A stretch of 6,712 nucleotides of DNA from Azovibrio restrictus (GCA_003252145.1 QKDJ01000108.1:1-6712), one strand, 5' to 3'. Positions 1-6,712 are shown, counted from the first letter of the stretch. Numbers and translations: made by a program. Notes: generated by a model from the letters alone, not told the origin.

Positions 1-1610
1 GACTCGATGATGGGCTCTCCCTGAATATTGAAACTGGTATTGAGCAGCACCGGCACCTGGGTAATGCGACCAAACTTGGTGAGCAGATCGTGGTACAGGG
101 GATTGGTCCGAGCCTCCACGGTCTGAAGCCGGGCCGAACCGTCCACGTGGGTAATGGCGGGAATCTCCTGGCGGCGTTGGGGCAGGACATCGCAGACCTT
201 GAGCATGAAAGGGCTGTCTCCCTTGATGTCGAAGAAACGATGCTTTTCTTCCCGGGGTGTAGAGGGGGCAAAAGGGCGATAGGCTTCCCGGTGTTTGACC
301 TCCGCATTGATCTTGCCCTTCATGTCCGGGAAAGCCGGATTGGCCAGGATGCTGCGATTGCCCAAAGCCCGGGGACCGATTTCCATGCGCCCCTGGAGCC
401 AGCCCAGTATTTTCCCGTCCGCCAGCAGTTGCGCCGCCGTGGCCGCAATATCGTTTTCCTTGCGATAGGGTAGTTTGCACTGCCGCAACAGCTTCTCTAT
501 GGCCTCATCCTCATGGGCCTGGCCCAGATAGGGATCGTCATGGACCTGCACCCGAGGCTGGCGCAGCAGGGTGTGATAGACATGCAGGGCAGCCCCCAGG
601 GAAGTACCATTGTCCCCCGCCGCGGGCATGACATAAATGTCGTCAAACCCGGCTTCCCGCAGGATGCGTCCATTCATGACGCTGTTCAAAGCCACCCCGC
701 CCGCCAACACCAGATGCCGGGCTCCGGTCTTCTCCCGCAGGATGCGGCAAAGCTCCAGAGCACATTCCTCCAGCCTTAGCTGAAAAGCGGCCGCCACGTC
801 ATGGTGACGGGTTTCAAAAGGTGCGTCCGGATGTCGCGGAGAGCCGAACAACTGATGAAAGCGCTCTCCACAACGGGTCTTGCCCCAGTATTGGTAGCCA
901 AAGGCTGACAGGTCCACGTGAATTCCGCCCCGAGCATCGATATTCACCATACGGCGCACCGGTTCTGCAAAGGTTTCCGGATTCCCGAAGGGGGCCAGCC
1001 CCATGGTTTTACCCTCATCGTAATTGGGCTTGAAGCCGCAAAACTCCGTTGCCGCCTCATAGAAGGATCCCAGAGACATGGGGAAGAAGCTTTCCTGCAG
1101 ACATTGCACATCGAGCCCTCGTCCCATCCCCAAAAAGGAGGTGGCCCATTCCCCGGAGCCATCCAGACTGAGAATCGCGGCCTCTTCATAGGGCGAAGCC
1201 AGAAAACTTCCCGCCGCATGACTGCAGTGATGGGGTACCAGATGCAGAGGCGGCGGGGTCCCACGGCCAGCAAAGGTGCGCTGATACCAGCGACGCAGTT
1301 CCCGCTGCTTCCAGAAGCCATTTCCCACCTCGTGTTTGGCAAAACTGGACACATGGGGCAAATGACGCAATCCGTAGGCCAGCTTGGCAGGCCAGTCCTT
1401 GAAGGGCTGGATGGAGACCGCCACATGGTCAATATCCCCCGGACCGATACCAGCCAGTTTCATGCAGCCTTCGATGGAGCGCAGAGGAAAGTCATCCGTA
1501 TGCTTGCGCCGACAGAAGCGCTCCTCTTCCAGCATGGCGACGATGCGCCCATCGGCTACCAGGCAGGCGCTGGTGTCATGGAAAAAATGATTGATGCCGA
1601 GAACTATCAT
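1..1610 (-). CDS. Carbamoyltransferase, NodU/CmcH/TobZ family (3' end outside window)
   Basis: These enzymes make carbamoyl-adenylate from carbamoyl phosphate and ATP and pass the carbamoyl group to a hydroxyl of a sugar, antibiotic or Nod factor. The frame is open from ATG at 1610 to the left edge: 536 residues visible, with about 30-80 probably missing by family length. The N-terminal Kae1-like domain opens MIVLGINHFFHDTSACLV. HHCSH (127-131) and D150 (LSLDGSGEW) have the same spacing as the TobZ metal ligands H114, H118 and D137, and D333 (PAAGDNGTSLGAAL) fits TobZ D338. LAGGVALNSVMNGRI (302-316) is the nucleotide-binding segment. The C-terminal YrdC-like domain shows GWLQGRMEIGPRALGNRS (403-420), KHREAYRPFAPS (439-450) and VLLNTSFNIQGEPIIE (521-536). 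AGGAG lies six bases before the ATG, which overlaps the acyltransferase stop as ATGA. All motifs are intact, so it is probably active. The acceptor is unknown; the coupling points to joint modification of one product. Confidence 0.92.
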   Translation of the reverse strand, partial: MIVLGINHFFHDTSACLVADGRIVAMLEEERFCRRKHTDDFPLRSIEGCMKLAGIGPGDIDHVAVSIQPFKDWPAKLAYGLRHLPHVSSFAKHEVGNGFWKQRELRRWYQRTFAGRGTPPPLHLVPHHCSHAAGSFLASPYEEAAILSLDGSGEWATSFLGMGRGLDVQCLQESFFPMSLGSFYEAATEFCGFKPNYDEGKTMGLAPFGNPETFAEPVRRMVNIDARGGIHVDLSAFGYQYWGKTRCGERFHQLFGSPRHPDAPFETRHHDVAAAFQLRLEECALELCRILREKTGARHLVLAGGVALNSVMNGRILREAGFDDIYVMPAAGDNGTSLGAALHVYHTLLRQPRVQVHDDPYLGQAHEDEAIEKLLRQCKLPYRKENDIAATAAQLLADGKILGWLQGRMEIGPRALGNRSILANPAFPDMKGKINAEVKHREAYRPFAPSTPREEKHRFFDIKGDSPFMLKVCDVLPQRRQEIPAITHVDGSARLQTVEARTNPLYHDLLTKFGRITQVPVLLNTSFNIQGEPIIE

Positions 1611-2833
1611 GGTGTTCTCCTGGGAGATGAGCCGGGCCATTGTTGCTGGAACTTCTGCCAACAGGACTGGGCGGGTTGCCCCAGATGCTGTTTGAAGCGA
1701 CGCATGAGCATACCTCCCAGACCCCGTAGGCTGGGCCGGAAGACATAGGCTTCCCAGATGGGTTGGCTGTCGGGATTCCAGCGCCCGGGGGCCCAGGCTG
1801 GTCCCGTCACCAGGCTAAGCTGGCGGATACCCGGCTGCTGGCAACAATATTCGATGAGCCGATAGAGCAACTGATGCCCCGGGCCCTCTGCATGCCAGAC
1901 CTCGTCATAGGCTATTTTGTGGATATACAGGGTGTCGCCTTCCTGCAGGCAGAACTGGCCAGCGATGGCTGCACCATTCAGCCGAAGCAAAGGAATCAGG
2001 CAGTTACCGGTGGCGGAGAAGCGTGCCTTCAGTTCCTCGTAGAAACCTCGCAGGTGAGGATGCAGGCAAATGGCGCTAGCCTTTCCCTGGGCGCCTTTCC
2101 AGCCCGAACACTCAAGCCCCAGGAAATCCTCAAAGGCACGCTCCAACTGGGCCCCTTCCCGAGCCAGCTCCTGGGTGACTTGGCCCTGACGCGCCAACTT
2201 ACGCTCCTGGCGTTGCAGATTGCGGCGGAAACCCGGATTCATCTGACTGACCACATCCTCCAACTGGGAGCAGTTGAAGTACATGCTGCGCCCGGTCACT
2301 TCCAGATGGGTCCAGGGAGGCGAGTGGGCCTGAAGGAAACGCATGACCAGGGAATCACCCAAAAGATTGGGCAGGTGCAGGGCATCCCAGGGCTGCCCGG
2401 GAATCTGGTCCAGGGCCCGGATCAGCGCCCGAAACAGGTCATGACTCAAGGCTTCCGGGGCCACCAGGGGCTCTCCCAGAACCAGGTGGGGATGGCTGGG
2501 CAGCTCCCACAGCCACAGGAGTATCCGGCCCACCCGACGACGCTTGCGACGCAGGGGGAAAATGGCAATGACCCGATCCCCGTGACGGCAGCTCACGTAG
2601 TACACGCTATTGGAGTCCCGCTCCAGATTGTGCAGATAGGCCTGCTGCCATTCGAAGGTGTGGAGAAAACGGGATTGGCGGGACTGGCCGGCGAGTAGGC
2701 GCCAATGGGGCTCCAGCTGCATAAGTTCAGCGATACCGCGTCCGACCCGAGCCTGGATCGGCAGGCAACCGCGCTGAGGCAAGCCACCATATTCCAAGGC
2801 AGGGGTGTTACCGGGAATCGACGATGGCTCCAT
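1607..2833 (-). CDS. GNAT-fold acyltransferase, FemAB/CelD (BioF2-like) type
   Basis: This 408-residue cytoplasmic protein resembles the BioF2-like/CelD acetyltransferase family (Acetyltransf_6, PF13480), which has a doubled GNAT fold. The family core is visible in the second half: FRRNLQRQERKLARQG (about 202-217), the characteristic ECSGWKGAQGKASA (241-254) and FYEELKARFSATG (264-276). It continues through LIPLLRLNGAAIAGQFCLQ (279-297), LYIHKIAYDEVWHAEGPG (302-319) and a late GRWNP segment. The N-terminal half (FLHTFEWQQAYLHN, then RVIAIFPLRRKR) is the usual first subdomain. Members usually act in polysaccharide, exopolymer or lipid tailoring; the substrate here is unknown. I chose ATG at 2833 because AAGGGAGA lies nine bases upstream. 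An in-frame GTG at 2875 would add 14 residues but sits inside an inverted repeat and lacks a ribosome binding site. The stop overlaps the start of the carbamoyltransferase gene as ATGA, so the two are probably made together. Family assignment is good; the exact start and function are uncertain. Confidence 0.82.
   Translation of the reverse strand: MEPSSIPGNTPALEYGGLPQRGCLPIQARVGRGIAELMQLEPHWRLLAGQSRQSRFLHTFEWQQAYLHNLERDSNSVYYVSCRHGDRVIAIFPLRRKRRRVGRILLWLWELPSHPHLVLGEPLVAPEALSHDLFRALIRALDQIPGQPWDALHLPNLLGDSLVMRFLQAHSPPWTHLEVTGRSMYFNCSQLEDVVSQMNPGFRRNLQRQERKLARQGQVTQELAREGAQLERAFEDFLGLECSGWKGAQGKASAICLHPHLRGFYEELKARFSATGNCLIPLLRLNGAAIAGQFCLQEGDTLYIHKIAYDEVWHAEGPGHQLLYRLIEYCCQQPGIRQLSLVTGPAWAPGRWNPDSQPIWEAYVFRPSLRGLGGMLMRRFKQHLGQPAQSCWQKFQQQWPGSSPRRTP
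1617..1621 (-). promoter_or_regulatory. Ribosome binding site of the carbamoyltransferase gene
   Basis: AGGAG on the minus strand stands six bases before ATG 1610 and lies inside the last codons of the acyltransferase gene. Together with the ATGA overlap it supports this start and suggests efficient, coupled re-initiation. Confidence 0.7.
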
Positions 2834-2842
2834 CTGCACGGG

Positions 2843-2850
2843 TCTCCCTT
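2843..2850 (-). promoter_or_regulatory. Ribosome binding site of the acyltransferase gene
   Basis: AAGGGAGA on the minus strand stands nine bases before ATG 2833. This is the reason for preferring that start over the GTG at 2875, which has no purine-rich sequence at a usable distance. A GTG at 2839 lies only three bases from the same site, which is too close. Confidence 0.6.
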
Positions 2851-2874
2851 GGGGCAACTGGTAATCAGTGCCCA

Positions 2875-2903
2875 CTTATGCTGTATGACCTTTACATCAT
2901 AAG
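2875..2903 (-). repeat. Imperfect inverted repeat in the rsmA-acyltransferase spacer
   Basis: Read on the minus strand, CTTATGATGTA and TACAGCATAAG are 11-base arms separated by a 7-base centre (AAGGTCA), with one mismatch at the seventh position. The next outer pair (2874 and 2904) also matches, and three further G-C pairs (2871-2873 with 2906-2908) form if one A is bulged. The RNA stem could therefore reach about 15 pairs. No run of T follows on the transcript side, so it is not a standard intrinsic terminator. It could be an operator for a dimeric regulator, or an mRNA hairpin that separates the housekeeping genes from the downstream pair. Only this copy is seen in the window. Confidence 0.6.
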
Positions 2904-2953
2904 TAGGGGAGGCATGAACTCCCGCGGCCCAGGACTGAGCCAAATGGCAGGGG

Positions 2954-3790
2954 TCAGGTTCCGGCGGTGACCGGAGGTGTGCGTTGATGCAGCAGGTTGG
3001 CCAGGTCCACGAAACGCTCCAGGGGAAGCTCTTCGGCACGACTGGTGAGGGGAATGTTCAGTTGCTCCAACTCCCCGTCGCTGAACAGGTCTTTCAAGGT
3101 ATTGCGCAGCATCTTGCGCCGCTGGGAGAACGCCGCTGTCACGACCCGACTCAGACATTCCTGACTGTGGGCCCGCAATTCCTCTACAGGTTTGGGCATG
3201 AGCCGCACCACGGCCGACTGGACCTTGGGAGGCGGATCAAAGCTTTCCGGTGGCACATCGATGAGCCATTCCAGATAGAAACGGTACTGGAGCATGACGG
3301 ACAGACGGCCATAGGCCCCGTCCCCGGGCTCGGCCACCATGCGCTCCACCACTTCCTTTTGCAGCATGAAGTGCATGTCCCAGATTTGTTCAGCAAAACT
3401 GGCCAGGTGGAAGAGCAGAGGGGTGGAAATGTTGTAGGGCAGGTTGCCAGCCACCCGCAGACGGTTTCCCAGACTGCCAAAGTCGAAGGCCAGGGCGTCA
3501 CCCTCGTGGATGGTCAGGCGATCCCGCCCATGGCGTTGCTTGAGGCGGGCGATCAGGTCCCTGTCAATTTCCACCACATGCAGGTGATCCACCCGAGCCA
3601 TCAGCGGTTCGGTCAGGGCGCCAAGGCCAGGGCCGATTTCCACCAGCAGATCCTGAGGGCGGGGATCGATAGCCAGGACGATACTGGTAATGATGCCGGT
3701 ATCAACCAGGAAATTCTGGCCAAAACGCTTGCGCGGCGCATGACCGGCTTGGACAGAAGGAGAATGAGAACGGTGCTTGCCGGATTTCAT
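2954..3790 (-). CDS. rsmA: 16S rRNA (adenine(1518)-N6/adenine(1519)-N6)-dimethyltransferase RsmA (KsgA)
   Basis: RsmA uses S-adenosylmethionine to dimethylate two adjacent adenines in the helix 45 loop of 16S rRNA during late 30S assembly; its loss gives kasugamycin resistance. The product is 278 residues, against 273 in E. coli. Family marks occur in order: [10 protein letters not shown] (21-30), motif [12 protein letters not shown] (50-60), the acidic residue E74 in HVVEID for the SAM ribose, GDAL (97-100), and the catalytic NLPYNIS (116-122). QKEVVERM (144-151), [14 protein letters not shown] (184-197) and [13 protein letters not shown] (220-232) follow. The first 20 residues are basic and variable, as is common in this family. 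The ATG at 3790 overlaps the pdxA stop as ATGA; its own ribosome binding site is poor (AGAAAG), so translation is probably coupled to pdxA. In E. coli apaG and apaH follow, but here a spacer with an inverted repeat and an acyltransferase gene come next. Confidence 0.97.
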   Translation of the reverse strand: MKSGKHRSHSPSVQAGHAPRKRFGQNFLVDTGIITSIVLAIDPRPQDLLVEIGPGLGALTEPLMARVDHLHVVEIDRDLIARLKQRHGRDRLTIHEGDALAFDFGSLGNRLRVAGNLPYNISTPLLFHLASFAEQIWDMHFMLQKEVVERMVAEPGDGAYGRLSVMLQYRFYLEWLIDVPPESFDPPPKVQSAVVRLMPKPVEELRAHSQECLSRVVTAAFSQRRKMLRNTLKDLFSDGELEQLNIPLTSRAEELPLERFVDLANLLHQRTPPVTAGT

Positions 3791-4779
3791 GAATGCTTTC
3801 TTGCGGCCATACGGGCAGCCTCTCGCACAGCCTCGAACAGGCTGCCCGGGTCGGCCCGGCCCGTACCCGCCAGGTCCAGGGCCGTCCCATGATCCACGGA
3901 AGTGCGGATGATGGGCAACCCCAGGGTGACATTGATACCCTTGCCGAAGGTGGCGTACTTGAGGGGGGCCAGACCCTGGTCGTGATACATGGCCAGTACC
4001 GCATCGCCTTGAGAGAGCACGGGGGGCGTAAAGAGCGTATCCGCAGGCAGGGGGCCCAGAAGATTGATGCCTTCCTGACGCAGGGTCGCCAGGGTCGGGG
4101 CAATGATGTCCAGCTCCTCCCGCCCCAGATGCCCTCCCTCCCCCGCATGGGGATTGAGCCCGGTCACCAGGATACGGGGATTCGGCAGCCCATATTTGTT
4201 GCGCAGGTCCCGATGCAGGATGCGGATGACTTCCGTCAGGGTTGCCGGGGTAATGGCTTCTGCCACACGACTCAGGGGCAAGTGGGTGGTGACCAGGGCC
4301 ACGCGCAGGGGGCCTTTATCCGTTTCTCCGGCCAGCATCATCACCACTTTCGGGGTCTGGGTCTTGTCCGCCAGATATTCCGTGTGCCCGGTAAAGGGCA
4401 CGCCCGCTTCATTGATGACGCCCTTGTGCAGAGGCGCTGTCACCATGGCATCGAATTCCCCATGCTGGCAGCCCCCCAGGGCAGCGTTAAGCAGGCCCAG
4501 TACATAGGGGGCATTGGCGGGGTCTAGTTCCCCTGGAGTACAGGGGGCTACCAGGGGGCGATGCAGCACATCCAGCACACCGGGCAGGTAGGCACGGCCC
4601 GGAACGAAGTCCCGCAAGGCCACATGCAAATTCAGCTGTCGGGCCCGTTCGGCCAGCAAGTCCCTGTCGCAGAGCACCAGGGGATGGGCTCCCGTATCCT
4701 TTTCGGCCAGACGCAGACAAATGTCGGGCCCGATACCCGCCGGCTCACCCGAGGTGACGGCGATCAGGGGGCGACTCAT
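3787..4779 (-). CDS. pdxA: 4-hydroxythreonine-4-phosphate dehydrogenase PdxA
   Basis: PdxA oxidises 4-phosphohydroxy-L-threonine with NAD(P)+. The product decarboxylates to the aminoketone that PdxJ condenses into pyridoxine 5'-phosphate, so this is a step of the DXP-dependent vitamin B6 pathway in the cytoplasm. The protein is 330 residues, against 329 in E. coli. The N-terminal substrate loop reads [11 protein letters not shown] (9-19), and the [10 protein letters not shown] segment lies at 131-140. The three metal-binding histidines fall at H166 (TTHLPLS), H211 ([11 protein letters not shown]) and H266 ([11 protein letters not shown]), the same numbers as in the E. coli enzyme. The C-terminal [14 protein letters not shown] region is intact. 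I chose ATG at 4779, which begins [13 protein letters not shown], overlaps the surA stop as ATGA, and has GGAAG four bases upstream. An in-frame start at 4833 would add 18 residues encoded inside surA and is unlikely. The stop in turn overlaps the rsmA start. Confidence 0.97.
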   Translation of the reverse strand: MSRPLIAVTSGEPAGIGPDICLRLAEKDTGAHPLVLCDRDLLAERARQLNLHVALRDFVPGRAYLPGVLDVLHRPLVAPCTPGELDPANAPYVLGLLNAALGGCQHGEFDAMVTAPLHKGVINEAGVPFTGHTEYLADKTQTPKVVMMLAGETDKGPLRVALVTTHLPLSRVAEAITPATLTEVIRILHRDLRNKYGLPNPRILVTGLNPHAGEGGHLGREELDIIAPTLATLRQEGINLLGPLPADTLFTPPVLSQGDAVLAMYHDQGLAPLKYATFGKGINVTLGLPIIRTSVDHGTALDLAGTGRADPGSLFEAVREAARMAARKHS

Positions 4780-6077
4780 TGTTCTTCCAGGCGGTATTCC
4801 ACGTAGGTCTTGTCCCGCAACTGACGCAGCCAATCCTGATAGGCCTCATCCATCTTGCGGTCCCGCAGGGCCTGACGGGCTGCCAGACGCTGCTTTTCCT
4901 GGCTCATATCCTGATTCCTGCGACCTTCCACCATGATCAGGTGAAAGCCAAAGGGGGTACGCACCACATCACTGACCTCACCATCCTTCAGAGCATCCAT
5001 GGCCCGCTCGAATTCGGGGACCAGATCGCCCGGATTCACCCAGCCCAAGTCGCCGCCCTTGGGGGCTGCACCATCCTGGGAGTAGAGGCGGGCCAATTCG
5101 CCAAAGTCCTCCCCGTGCTTGATGCGATCCAGCAAATCATTCAGGCGGCGCTTGGCTTCGGTTTCAGACACGATTTCGCTGACCCGGATCAGGATGTGCC
5201 GGGCATGGGTCTGACGCACGTTGCCATCCACCTGCCCTCCGCCCCGCTTGGCCAACAGCTTGACGATATGGAAACCATTGGAGGAACGCAGCACCTCGCT
5301 AACCTGGCCCGACTGGAGTTTCAGGGCCGCCTCGGCAAAGATGGCAGGCAAATGATCCCGCGTCCGCCAGCCAAGGGCTCCACCTTGCAGGGCATCGGGT
5401 GCATCGGAATAGGTAGCCGCCAGTTCTGCAAAATTGCCGCCGGCCTGGGCTTTTTTCAAGGCCTCTTCTGCCTTGGCCTTGAGTTTCTGCAACTGTTCCG
5501 GCGTAGCTCCTTCAGGAGCGCGCAGAAGAATGTGGGCCATCTGGTATTCCTCACCCCCAGCCGTAGCATTCTGGGCCAGATAGTTGTCGATCTCCGCATC
5601 GGAAATCACCAGACGACTATCCACTTCCCGATCCCTTAGACGGGAGATCAGGATTTCATCGCGAATTTCCTCCCGGAAGCGGGCGTAAGGCACCCCGTCC
5701 TTTTCCAAGGCAGCCCGGAATTGGGTGGGGTTCATATTGTTGTTGCCTGCGATACGGGCGATGGTCTGATCCAATTGCTGGTCATCCACCCGCAAGCCCA
5801 TCTCCCGGGCAGACTGCAGTTGCGCCCGGTCCATGATCATGCGCTCCAGCATCTGCTGCTCCAGCACATCTTGAGGGGGCAAAGGCGTTCCCTGACGTTG
5901 AAGTTGAGCCATGGCTGACTGCAAACGGCCCTTGAGCTCTGAAAGGGTGATGGCATCGCTACCCACAACCGCCACAATGCGGTCTGCCTCCACCACCTGG
6001 GAGCGGGCCTGGGCTAGATTTACGCCCAAACCACAAGAAATCATCAGGGCTGTCAGGATACGGAAAAACTTGTTCAT
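4776..6077 (-). CDS. surA: Periplasmic chaperone / peptidyl-prolyl isomerase SurA
   Basis: SurA escorts unfolded outer-membrane proteins, LptD among them, across the periplasm. The product is 433 residues, close to the 428 of E. coli. Residues 1-24 form a signal peptide: positively charged MNKFFR, then a hydrophobic stretch, then a likely cut after AQA. The SurA N-terminal domain spans roughly 25-170 and opens with VVEADRIVAVVGSDAITLSEL. Two parvulin domains follow. The first is about 177-278 (AHILLR, GGALGW, SNGFHIVKL) and the second about 289-388 (RHILIR, GGDLGW, TPFGFHLIMVEGRR). A C-terminal helix (about 392-433) completes the chaperone core. I chose ATG at 6077 because it gives a standard signal peptide. 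A TTG at 6086 would overlap the lptD stop and add only three residues. The ribosome binding site is weak (GAAG or GAG upstream). The stop overlaps the pdxA start as ATGA, which suggests coupled translation. Confidence 0.96.
   Translation of the reverse strand: MNKFFRILTALMISCGLGVNLAQARSQVVEADRIVAVVGSDAITLSELKGRLQSAMAQLQRQGTPLPPQDVLEQQMLERMIMDRAQLQSAREMGLRVDDQQLDQTIARIAGNNNMNPTQFRAALEKDGVPYARFREEIRDEILISRLRDREVDSRLVISDAEIDNYLAQNATAGGEEYQMAHILLRAPEGATPEQLQKLKAKAEEALKKAQAGGNFAELAATYSDAPDALQGGALGWRTRDHLPAIFAEAALKLQSGQVSEVLRSSNGFHIVKLLAKRGGGQVDGNVRQTHARHILIRVSEIVSETEAKRRLNDLLDRIKHGEDFGELARLYSQDGAAPKGGDLGWVNPGDLVPEFERAMDALKDGEVSDVVRTPFGFHLIMVEGRRNQDMSQEKQRLAARQALRDRKMDEAYQDWLRQLRDKTYVEYRLEEQ
4784..4788 (-). 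promoter_or_regulatory. Ribosome binding site of pdxA
   Basis: GGAAG on the minus strand stands four bases before ATG 4779, within the end of surA (codons for LEEQ). It supports the start that overlaps the surA stop rather than the longer in-frame start at 4833. Confidence 0.6.
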
Positions 6078-6082
6078 GGCAC

Positions 6083-6712
6083 TCAATCTTCGCTCAGGAG
6101 ACTGCCGGAGGGCAGTTCATTGATCTTGCTGTAACCGGGAATGCTGCGACGCAGGGTCTGGATCGGGTTGGAGCCCACTTGACCGAAATCATTCAGCTCA
6201 AGCTGGAAAAAGAAACTGGTGTTGGGGCTTCCACGCGTACTTTCCAGACGTTGGACTACAAAACGCCCCACCCAGCAACCCGCGTTGTATTCCACACCGG
6301 CAATACCCTCTACCAAGCGGGAAGTATCCAAGGCATAGTTATAACGCCCTACCACATGCCAACGACCGGATAGATTCCATTGAGCAGCCAGATCGATCTG
6401 ATCCAGGGTTTCCTGACTTTGCTCAACGGCCCCTCTGTTGTAACGGTACGCAGCTGACAACACCTTGCCGTAATCGGGCTGGTAGCGCCCACCAACGTAC
6501 AAGCGCTCATTAGTAGAGTTGTTGAAGTTGTATTCCCAAGCCGTATCCACATAGACCTTGGGGGCCACCTGCCCGCTGAATGCGGTGAGCAACGTGGAAA
6601 AACCATCCCGCCTCAAATCCTCTCCCGGAATGCCCACCTGAAGGTCGGAAAAATAATACCGCTGACCAATCATGCCCCGAATACGTTCGGCTCCAGTAGC
6701 TGGATCAATGAG
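6083..6712 (-). CDS. lptD: LPS-assembly protein LptD, C-terminal fragment (5' end outside window)
   Basis: This is the C-terminal 209 residues of the outer-membrane beta-barrel that, with the lipoprotein LptE, inserts lipopolysaccharide into the outer leaflet. The frame is open to the right edge and ends in TGA at 6085-6083. Visible residues alternate in short amphipathic strands typical of the barrel (for example YVDTAWEYNF, RLYVGGRYQPDYGKV, WHVVGRYNYALD, AGVEYNAGCWVGRFVVQRL). They are followed by the late FFFQLELNDFGQVGSNP segment and a short tail ending LLSED, which matches the family C-terminus in layout. The next gene, surA, encodes the chaperone for this barrel and starts 5 bases after the stop, as in other gammaproteobacteria. 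E. coli LptD has a Cys-Cys pair (C724, C725) in the VEYNAGCW-equivalent strand. Here the pair is Gly-Cys, so only one cysteine is present. The identification is strong from both sequence and neighbour order; the rest of the gene lies outside the window. Confidence 0.93.
   Translation of the reverse strand, partial: LIDPATGAERIRGMIGQRYYFSDLQVGIPGEDLRRDGFSTLLTAFSGQVAPKVYVDTAWEYNFNNSTNERLYVGGRYQPDYGKVLSAAYRYNRGAVEQSQETLDQIDLAAQWNLSGRWHVVGRYNYALDTSRLVEGIAGVEYNAGCWVGRFVVQRLESTRGSPNTSFFFQLELNDFGQVGSNPIQTLRRSIPGYSKINELPSGSLLSED

Larger units (their letters stand above)
2834..2953 (-). other. Intergenic spacer between rsmA and the acyltransferase gene
   Basis: This is the only real gap in the window (120 bases); every other junction overlaps or is 5 bases long. 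It holds the 29-base inverted repeat, a smaller possible hairpin (GGGAG/CTCCC arms at 2919-2923 and 2907-2911), and the ribosome binding site for the downstream gene. A TATGAT hexamer (2896-2901, minus strand) resembles a -10 box and lies inside the inverted repeat, but no convincing -35 hexamer stands 16-18 bases upstream. A separate promoter is possible but not shown. The apaG gene that often follows rsmA is not here. Confidence 0.6.

Noticed and set aside
1..1610. TsaD or HypF instead of an O-carbamoyltransferase
   Set aside because: The Kae1-like fold is shared, but the fused C-terminal GPRALGNRS/LLNTSFN domain is specific to the NodU/CmcH/TobZ family, and the HypF zinc-finger and acylphosphatase parts are absent.
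918..1748. 276-codon open frame on the plus strand
   Set aside because: It lies antisense to the carbamoyltransferase gene, whose complete motif set fixes the coding strand. Its translation shows no recognisable family, and such long shadows are expected in GC-rich DNA.
1763..2698. 311-codon open frame on the plus strand
   Set aside because: It is antisense to the acyltransferase gene and is low-complexity, rich in Gly and Gln, without domain motifs.
2875..2903. Inverted repeat as an intrinsic terminator after rsmA
   Set aside because: No T-run follows the second arm on the minus strand, and the outer stem is AT-rich rather than GC-rich.
2896..2924. Sigma-70 promoter for the acyltransferase gene
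   Set aside because: The TATGAT -10-like hexamer is good, but the -35 positions at 16-18 base spacing match the consensus at no more than two of six bases, so I do not list it as a promoter.
2593..3039. 148-codon minus-strand frame spanning the rsmA-acyltransferase spacer
   Set aside because: It overlaps two well-supported genes in another frame, has no ribosome binding site I can see, and has a cysteine- and proline-rich translation typical of a shadow frame.
2984..3892. 302-codon open frame on the plus strand
   Set aside because: It is antisense to rsmA and the end of pdxA, both of which carry full family motifs; the translation resembles no known protein.
3793..4527. 244-codon open frame on the plus strand
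   Set aside because: It is antisense to pdxA, whose metal histidines and length match the family exactly.
4779..5639. 286-codon open frame on the plus strand
   Set aside because: It is antisense to surA; its apparent hydrophobic stretches are the reverse reading of parvulin-domain codons.

Overview
This window looks like chromosomal DNA of moderately high GC (estimated by eye) from a gammaproteobacterium or a close relative such as an Acidithiobacillia-type organism. The gene order lptD-surA-pdxA-rsmA is the classic gammaproteobacterial arrangement, and the protein lengths and motifs match those families closely. I cannot name a genus from the sequence alone. All six genes lie on the minus strand, so the transcript reads from high to low coordinates. 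Nearly every base is coding.

Transcription order is as follows. (1) The C-terminal 209 residues of LptD (6712-6083) run in from the window edge. (2) SurA (6077-4776) starts 5 bases later. (3) PdxA (4779-3787) overlaps the surA stop in an ATGA. (4) RsmA/KsgA (3790-2954) overlaps the pdxA stop in another ATGA. (5) A spacer of about 120 bases holds a strong imperfect inverted repeat (2875-2903). (6) A FemAB/CelD-like GNAT acyltransferase gene (2833-1607) follows. (7) A NodU/TobZ-type carbamoyltransferase gene (1610 to the left edge) overlaps it in a third ATGA and is cut off near its C-terminus.

The first four genes are housekeeping. LptD and SurA are functionally linked, because SurA chaperones outer-membrane beta-barrels and LptD is one of its clients. 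PdxA makes a pyridoxal phosphate precursor, and RsmA dimethylates 16S rRNA. In E. coli the next genes would be apaG and apaH. Here that place is taken by a two-gene pair that looks like a small-molecule or glycan decoration module: an acyl-CoA-type N-acyltransferase translationally coupled to an O-carbamoyltransferase. This pair, and the palindromic spacer in front of it, is the most interesting part of the window. Its substrate cannot be read from the sequence.

The long open frames on the plus strand, and several on the minus strand, are shadows of these genes. I see no tRNA, rRNA, CRISPR, insertion sequence or clear intrinsic terminator. No stretch over 300 bases is without a gene.
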